From Pseudomonas flexibilis (lineage in GTDB: Bacteria; Pseudomonadota; Gammaproteobacteria; Pseudomonadales; Pseudomonadaceae): a DNA stretch of 64,000 nucleotides. A program made the position numbers and the translations under genes. How positions within the stretch are numbered: position 1 is the first letter of the stretch; each line of letters starts with the position of its first letter. Below are positions 58,837 to 64,000 of the stretch, piece after piece. The notes beneath the pieces are model-generated. The model was not told the DNA's origin and made no database searches. It worked only from the letters and a program-made list of their open reading frames with translations. The stretch spans positions 124,001 through 188,000 of the forward strand of contig NZ_JRUD01000003.1 in NCBI RefSeq assembly GCF_000802425.1, in the 5' to 3' direction.

Positions 58837-60105
58837 TTAGAAGCGGTAGGTCAGCTGGGCTGCCAGGCCGTGGGCGGAGTTTTCGTACTCGGCGTTGTAG
58901 CCGGCCTGGTTCACCTCACCCTTGTCTTCCTTCAGGTAGGAGTAGGCCAGGTCGAGGGTCATGTCGCGGTTGATGTTCCAGCCGGCGCCCAGGGACAGGA
59001 TGGTGCGATCCGATACCGGAATACGAGTGGTGCGGTGCTCGTCGTTGGTCGGCGACTCGTCGAGTGCCAGGCCGGCGCGCAGCACCCACTGCGGGTTCAG
59101 CTGGTAGGAGGTGCCGACGGCGAACGACCAGGTGTTGCTCCATTTCAGCGGTTCAACCTTGCGGCCAAGGACGCCTGCGGCAACCGGGTTGCTGGTCTGG
59201 TTTTCCACCACCAGGCTTTCCAGGCGACTCCAGCGGGTCCAGGTGGCGCCGCCATACAGGGTCCACTGGTCGTCGAGGCGGTAGGTCACCGAGGTGTCCA
59301 CCGACTCCGGCATGGTGATGTCGACGCTGGCGTCATATTTGCCGTTCAGGGCACTGAAGGGAACGGTGCCTCCAGTGTTAGGTACCGACACCCCTGCAGG
59401 CATATCGCTGACCTTGGTATCACCTTCCAGGCTGTACTTGACCTTGGAGTGGTAGGTCAGGCCCCAGCTCAGTCGCTCGGTGAAATCCACCAGCACGCCG
59501 AGGTTATAGCCGTAGGCGATGTCGTCGCCTTCGATTTCGATCTTGGCGTCGAACGGACCAACAGCCGAGTTGCTGGTCAGCTGGCCGTAGATGCGGCTGA
59601 TCACCAGGCCACCACCCACCGACACCTGGTCGTTGATCTTGTAGCTGAGGGTCGGCTGCAGGTTGACCACTTCCACTTCGCTGTTCAGGCCGTGGTAGCG
59701 GCCCATGTGGCCGTTCTCGTAGTCGCTGATGACCGCGAACGGCACGTACAGGCCGAGACCGAAGTGCAGCTTGTCGTTGATCGGGGTGACGTAGTAGCCG
59801 AACGGCACGGTGGCGAAGGGCACCATGTCGCCATCGGTGCTGCCGGTGCCGCCGGTCGCTTCGATATCGGTGAGTGCATGGATGAACGCCAGACCACCGC
59901 TGACCTCGCGACGCTCAAGCTTGGACATGCCGGCCGGGTTGCCAGCCACGATGCTGGCGTCCAGGACATTGGAGGAACGGCCGGCGAAGGCGGTTCCCAT
60001 GCCGCTGGCGCTGTGCTCGTTGATGGCCAGTCCGTTTGCCAGTGCCTGGCTCGACAGGGCGCCAATCGCCAGAGCCAGTGTTGTTTTTATCCAGGCTTGT
60101 TTCAT
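58837..60105 (-). CDS. FadL/OmpP1-family outer-membrane long-chain fatty-acid transporter
   Basis: A 422-residue 14-stranded porin. The signal peptide ends SQALA. The mature N-terminus NGLAINEHSASGMGTAFAGRS contains the hatch motif, followed by AGNPAGM (the NPA motif). It ends in LTYRF. It takes up long-chain fatty acids or hydrophobic compounds. Paralogues are common in Pseudomonas, so the substrate is uncertain. Confidence 0.9.
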   Translation of the reverse strand: MKQAWIKTTLALAIGALSSQALANGLAINEHSASGMGTAFAGRSSNVLDASIVAGNPAGMSKLERREVSGGLAFIHALTDIEATGGTGSTDGDMVPFATVPFGYYVTPINDKLHFGLGLYVPFAVISDYENGHMGRYHGLNSEVEVVNLQPTLSYKINDQVSVGGGLVISRIYGQLTSNSAVGPFDAKIEIEGDDIAYGYNLGVLVDFTERLSWGLTYHSKVKYSLEGDTKVSDMPAGVSVPNTGGTVPFSALNGKYDASVDITMPESVDTSVTYRLDDQWTLYGGATWTRWSRLESLVVENQTSNPVAAGVLGRKVEPLKWSNTWSFAVGTSYQLNPQWVLRAGLALDESPTNDEHRTTRIPVSDRTILSLGAGWNINRDMTLDLAYSYLKEDKGEVNQAGYNAEYENSAHGLAAQLTYRF

Positions 60106-60310
60106 CGGTAACTCCGGTTTTTCAAGTTGAAGCGAGCGGGCGACGCTAACAGGAAGAATCCCCCCGTTCTAGGTGCAAACCGCTCTGTATCGCGGCTTTC
60201 GCAGGTTTTATGCGTGCCGTGAATGGGTTGCGATAAAGCATGCTAAAAAAACCGGGCTACCAATGTAACTATTTGTTCTCTAAGGAAATACAGGGTCCCT
60301 GAGTGACTGT

Positions 60311-61165
60311 TCAGTCACCTCTGGCCACCGGGCGTGCCGGATCGGTGATCCACTCGCTCCAGGAGCCGGCATACAGCGGCGCCAGCGGCAGGCCGGCGAG
60401 GCTCATGGCGAACAGGTTATGGCAGGCGGTAACGCCCGAGCCGCAATAGGCCACCAGTTGTTCGGGGTTGCGTCCCGCCAGCAGGTTTTCGAAGCGCTGG
60501 CGCAACTGTTCGGGCGGCAGAAAGCGTCCGTCGGCGCCCAGATTGTCGGTGAAGGGAGCGCAGCGGGCGCCGGGGATGTGGCCGGCGACCGGGTCCAGCG
60601 GCTCCACCTCGCCGCGAAAGCGCGGCAGGGCACGGGCATCGATCAGGGTCAGGCCAGGCTCCGCCAGACGCCGGCCCAGTTGATCGGCCTCCACGACCAG
60701 GCAGGCGTCCGGGCGAGCGGTGAAGTCCCCGCGTGCCGGTTCGGTGACCTGCGCGGTTACCGGCAGGTCGGCGGCCTGCCAGGCCTGGAAGCCGCCGTCG
60801 AGCAGGAACACGCCGTCACGCTTGCCGAGCCACGCCAGCAGCCACCAGGCCCGCGCCGCGAAGGCGCCGGGGCCGTCGTCGTAGAGCACGATGGTGCTGT
60901 CCTGATCCACGCCCCAGGCGCGCAGGGCCTCCTGCAGGCGGGCGGGATCCGGCAGCGGGTGGCGACCGGTCACCCCCTTGATGATCGGGCCGGACAGGTC
61001 CCGCTCCAGGTCGGCGAACTGGGCCCCGGGCACATGCCCCTCGGCGTAGCGGGTACGACCGTAGGCGGGGTCGTCGAGGGCGAAACGGCAGTCGAGGATG
61101 CGCAGCTCCGGCGCCGACAGGCGTTCGGCAAGTTGGGGCGCAGTCAGCAGGCGGGCAAAGGACAT
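60311..61165 (-). CDS. sseA: 3-mercaptopyruvate/thiosulfate sulfurtransferase SseA
   Basis: A 284-residue two-rhodanese-domain enzyme. The active-site loop CGSGVTACHN is the mercaptopyruvate type (CG[S/T]GVT). Conserved LDCRFALDDP, YAEGHVPGAQFADLERDLSG and RGEVEPLDPVAGHIPGA. It transfers sulfur to thiol acceptors or cyanide. The start at 61165 (MSFARLL) was chosen over 61204. Confidence 0.9.
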   Translation of the reverse strand: MSFARLLTAPQLAERLSAPELRILDCRFALDDPAYGRTRYAEGHVPGAQFADLERDLSGPIIKGVTGRHPLPDPARLQEALRAWGVDQDSTIVLYDDGPGAFAARAWWLLAWLGKRDGVFLLDGGFQAWQAADLPVTAQVTEPARGDFTARPDACLVVEADQLGRRLAEPGLTLIDARALPRFRGEVEPLDPVAGHIPGARCAPFTDNLGADGRFLPPEQLRQRFENLLAGRNPEQLVAYCGSGVTACHNLFAMSLAGLPLAPLYAGSWSEWITDPARPVARGD

Positions 61166-61266
61166 GGGTGGCTCCTGTGTCGCGAAGGGCAGGGCAGGCA
61201 TCATAAGGTGGCTGTCATATTTCGCCAGTCGCCTGGCATAGACCCGTCAGAGAAATGGGAGCGTTC

Positions 61267-62058
61267 ATGTCTAATCTGGCTGTCATCACCGAGAGCGCCA
61301 CGCTGGCACGCCGCGTGGGGGTTGTCCTGGGCAGTGTGCTGCTGACCGCCTATCACTGCTGCGTCATCCTGATGCGTGCCGCCGTGGGCCGGCTGCGCCG
61401 CGAGCACATCGACCGTTATGCGCGCAGCTGGGCCCGGGTGCTGCTGCGCATGGCGCGCATCGACATTCGCGTGCAGGGGCAGGCGCCGGATTTCTCCGAC
61501 GGCCGCCGCTACATCATTCTCTGCAACCATTCCAGCCACTACGACATCCCGGTGAGCTTCGCCCACCTGCCTGGCTCGATCCGCATGCTGGCCAAGAAGG
61601 AACTGTTCTCCATTCCGCTGTTCGGCCAGACCCTGCGCGCCGGTGAATTCCCTTCCATCAATCGCGGCAACCGCCACCAGGCCGTGCGCGACCTGCAGAA
61701 CGCGCGTCGTCTGATGGAAAGCGGCATCGTGCTGTGGGCCGCTCCGGAAGGCACCCGTTCGGCCGATGGCCGGCTGCTGCCCTTCAAGAAGGGCTGCTTC
61801 CACCTGGCGCTGGACACCGATGCGGTCATCGTGCCGCTGGCGATCCGCGGCATTCACCAGGTGCTGCCGGCACGTACCTGGAGGCTGAACCTGGGCATGC
61901 CGGTGGAGGTGGAAATCGGCGAGCCCATCGACGCCAGCCAGTATTCCGTGGAGCGCCTGCCCGAGCTGATGGCCGAAACCCGCGCGCGCCTGCAGGCCAT
62001 GCTCGACAAGGGCGTCGCCCCGGCCGGGACGGTCAGCGAGGAGCTGACCCTGGCCTGA
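61267..62058 (+). CDS. 1-acylglycerol-3-phosphate acyltransferase-type protein (PlsC family)
   Basis: A 263-residue membrane-bound acyltransferase with motif I NHSSHYD (H-x4-D), motif III PEGTRS and GIHQVLPAR. One N-terminal transmembrane helix (VVLGSVLLTAYHCCVILM). It acylates lysophosphatidate or a related lysolipid. The start at 61267 follows GGGAG. Pseudomonas has several PlsC paralogues, so no specific symbol. Confidence 0.85.
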   Translation: MSNLAVITESATLARRVGVVLGSVLLTAYHCCVILMRAAVGRLRREHIDRYARSWARVLLRMARIDIRVQGQAPDFSDGRRYIILCNHSSHYDIPVSFAHLPGSIRMLAKKELFSIPLFGQTLRAGEFPSINRGNRHQAVRDLQNARRLMESGIVLWAAPEGTRSADGRLLPFKKGCFHLALDTDAVIVPLAIRGIHQVLPARTWRLNLGMPVEVEIGEPIDASQYSVERLPELMAETRARLQAMLDKGVAPAGTVSEELTLA

Positions 62059-62211
62059 GCCCGTTTCCGGGTTCTGTCGACCGGCGTGCAGCCGGCCCCG
62101 CCGGGCGTGCCGCCGTCCCGAGCGAGCCGTATTTGCGACGCCGCGCGCAAAACGCGACGCGCTGTATACTGCGCGCCCGCAATCGACGTGCCGGCAATCG
62201 AGGAGACCCGC

Positions 62212-63345
62212 GTGGCCATCGACATTCACTGGATCCGCGACGACGCCGAGCTGGCGCAGCAGTGCGCCGCCTGGCGCGCGCAGCCTTTCGTGGTGCTGGA
62301 TACCGAGTTCATGCGGGTCGACACCTTCTATCCGATCGCCGGCCTGGTGCAGGTCGGTGATGGCCGGCAGGCCGCGCTGATCGATCCGCTGTGCATCCGC
62401 GACTGGTCACCGTTCGCCGCGCTGCTGGATGATCCCGCGGTGGTCAAGGTGCTGCATGCCTGCAGCGAGGACCTGGAAGTGTTCCAGCGCCTGACCGGCA
62501 CCCTGCCGCAGCCGTTGTTCGACACCCAACTGGCGGCGGCCTATCTCAACCTGGGCTTTTCCATGGGCTACTCGCGCCTGGTGCAGGCGCTGCTGGGCGT
62601 GGAGCTGCCCAAGGGCGAAACCCGCTCCGACTGGTTGCAGCGCCCGCTGAGCGACATGCAGGTGCGCTACGCCGCCGAGGATGTGCAGCACCTGGTCGAG
62701 GTCTATCGCGCGCTGGACGAACGGCTCAGCGCGGAAAAGCGTGGCTGGCTGCTGGAGGACGGCGCCGAGCTGGTCGCCAACCTGCGCCGCGAGGTCGACC
62801 CGGACGAGATGTATCGCGACGGCAAGCTGGCCTGGAAGCTGTCCCGCCAGCAACTGGCGGTGTACCGGGCCCTGTACGCCTGGCGCGAGCGTGAGGCGCG
62901 CCGTCGCGATGTGCCGCGCAACCGCATCCTGCGCGAGGCCTCGCTGTGGCCGCTGGCGCGCTACCAGCCCGCGGAGCTGGGCGCGCTGTCGCGCATTGAA
63001 GACATGCATCCGCGCACTGTGCGCCAGGATGGCGAAACCCTCCTGCAGCTGATCCGCCAGGCGGCGGCGCTGCCGCCCGACGCCTGGCCGCAGCCGGTGG
63101 ACGAACCGCTGCCGCTGGAAGTCGGTCGCCTGCTCAAGAAGCTGCGCGCGGTTGGCCAGGCCGAGGCGGCGCGCCTGGACATGGCGCCCGAGCTGATGCT
63201 GCGCAAGAAATCCCTGGAAGCCCTGCTGCGCAGTGGCTACCCCAACGGCCCCTATGAATTGCCGGACAACCTGCGCGGCTGGCGCCGTGAACGCCTCGGA
63301 CAGGCGTTGCTCGAGGCGTTGTCCGCTCCCGGAGAATCGGCATGA
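62212..63345 (+). CDS. rnd: Ribonuclease D
   Basis: A 377-residue 3'-5' exonuclease for tRNA maturation. DEDD residues lie in [49 protein letters not shown] and YAAEDVQHL. Two HRDC domains follow ([17 protein letters not shown]). The start is GTG (62212) after GAGGAG. It overlaps ycgL by 4 bp. Confidence 0.93.
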   Translation: MAIDIHWIRDDAELAQQCAAWRAQPFVVLDTEFMRVDTFYPIAGLVQVGDGRQAALIDPLCIRDWSPFAALLDDPAVVKVLHACSEDLEVFQRLTGTLPQPLFDTQLAAAYLNLGFSMGYSRLVQALLGVELPKGETRSDWLQRPLSDMQVRYAAEDVQHLVEVYRALDERLSAEKRGWLLEDGAELVANLRREVDPDEMYRDGKLAWKLSRQQLAVYRALYAWREREARRRDVPRNRILREASLWPLARYQPAELGALSRIEDMHPRTVRQDGETLLQLIRQAAALPPDAWPQPVDEPLPLEVGRLLKKLRAVGQAEAARLDMAPELMLRKKSLEALLRSGYPNGPYELPDNLRGWRRERLGQALLEALSAPGESA

Positions 63346-63641
63346 AACGCATCTGTTCCATCTACAAGAGCCCGCGCAAGCGCGAGATGTACCTCTACGT
63401 ATTGAAAAGCGACGCCTTGGCGCGAGTGCCGGAAGGTCTGCTCGCCGCCTTTGGCACGCCGCAGCTGGCCTTCGATCTGGTGCTGCACCCCGAGCGCCAG
63501 CTGGCCCGCGAGGACATCCACCAGGTGCTGGAGAACCTCGACAAGCAGGGTTACCACCTGCAGATGCCGCCGCCCGATCTGGACGATGACTACATCGAGC
63601 ATCTGCCCGACGAACTGCTGCGCATGAACGATCCGCTGTAA
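63342..63641 (+). CDS. ycgL: YcgL-domain protein
   Basis: A 99-residue protein: [58 protein letters not shown]. This is the YcgL family, usually next to rnd in gammaproteobacteria and coupled to it here. Biochemical role undefined. Confidence 0.92.
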   Translation: MKRICSIYKSPRKREMYLYVLKSDALARVPEGLLAAFGTPQLAFDLVLHPERQLAREDIHQVLENLDKQGYHLQMPPPDLDDDYIEHLPDELLRMNDPL

Positions 63642-63823
63642 GCGAAGGGCTCCTTTCGGAGCTGGCATGTGCAAATCAATATGCTATCGTCGCGCCACTA
63701 AGTGACGAAATCGACGTTTTTCGGGGCGGCCGGGGTGGGCCGTCTCGTCGGTGTGCGCCACCGTCCACTTTCCGACAGCCTGTAGCGCAAGCAAAACTCT
63801 CGCTCAATCAATGACTTGGCCCT

Positions 63824-63838
63824 TGGCACTGATGTTGC
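63824..63838 (+). promoter_or_regulatory. Sigma-54 (RpoN) promoter for fliE
   Basis: TGGCAC-N5-TTGC with correct -24/-12 spacing, 62 bp upstream of the fliE start. Flagellar class III genes of Pseudomonas use RpoN with FleQ/FleR. Confidence 0.85.
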
Positions 63839-63899
63839 TATGTCTGGGCTCTGTGATGTGGGGCGTCAAATCTATGCCGCCAGTAAGAGGAAATGACAC

Positions 63900-64000
63900 A
63901 TGAGTCAGGGTGTGCAGTTCAATCGTTTGCTGATGGACATGCGTTCCATGCAGGCGGACGCCATGGCCCGTTTCAAGCCGGCACAGCCCGAGGCGCCGGC
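63900..64000 (+). CDS. fliE: Flagellar hook-basal body protein FliE (5' part)
   Basis: The first 33 codons, [20 protein letters not shown], match Pseudomonas FliE, the adaptor between the MS ring and the rod. GAGGAAA precedes the ATG. The gene runs off the right edge. The upstream sigma-54 promoter supports the call. Confidence 0.85.
   Translation, partial: MSQGVQFNRLLMDMRSMQADAMARFKPAQPEAP

Overview
The window is a high-GC gammaproteobacterial chromosome, almost certainly Pseudomonas. Supporting genes include FinR/Fpr, ErdR, the cyanide-insensitive CioAB oxidase with its DUF2474 partner, a PA3611-like secreted protein, YcgL next to RNase D, and a sigma-54-type promoter in front of fliE. Host DNA occupies about 1-14,597 and 49,128-64,000. 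A complete-looking prophage of about 34.5 kb lies between.

Left host arm (1-14,597): the 3' end of a probable phosphoketolase-like enzyme, a DTW-family tRNA-modification enzyme, an EamA exporter, ErdR, the divergent finR/fpr pair with a recognisable promoter and dyad, trmO, cioAB, several small envelope proteins, an orphan trpB-type gene, and most of rimO.

Prophage (about 14,598-49,128): it has recombined into the 5' coding end of rimO. The right junction keeps the native first 17 codons of rimO as a 25-codon stub. At the left junction the phage supplies a new ribosome-binding site, a start codon and a look-alike N-terminus ([16 protein letters not shown]) that restores an intact rimO frame. 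A large serine recombinase sits 35 bp from that start. Rightwards follow an AT-rich membrane gene, a LexA-boxed DUF1654 gene, and an early operon (unknowns, a membrane protein with a C-terminal winged helix, RdgC, a small beta-solenoid). Facing it is a leftward cI operon (CI repressor, BRCT protein, toxin-antitoxin pair). Repressor operators lie at both early promoters as 15-bp dyads spaced exactly 24 bp. Cro, an unknown protein and a plasmid-type Rep protein run rightwards into a roughly 1.1-kb gene-free region. That region ends in a candidate structured RNA whose outer stem overlaps a Shine-Dalgarno sequence. An AT-rich O-acetyltransferase gene closes the rightward early region. The late genes are P2/HP1-like: tail, lysis and head genes run leftward from 44,846 to 27,441, and terminase, portal and an Ogr-type activator run rightward from 45,008. 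The ogr and dam-type methylase genes carry LexA-type boxes, so the lytic programme looks wired to the SOS response through LexA directly as well as through a self-cleaving CI.

Right host arm (49,128-64,000): the orphaned native rimO start, three tandem initiator tRNA genes each with its own terminator, dinB, a FadE-type acyl-CoA dehydrogenase, an MlaA-like protein, an alpha/beta hydrolase, trkH, a YkgJ-type protein, a nitroreductase, a Cys-rich copper-binding protein, a FadL-family porin, sseA, a PlsC-type acyltransferase, rnd, ycgL and the first codons of fliE.

All assignments come from reading the sequence and from memory of protein families. No searches or folding programs were run.
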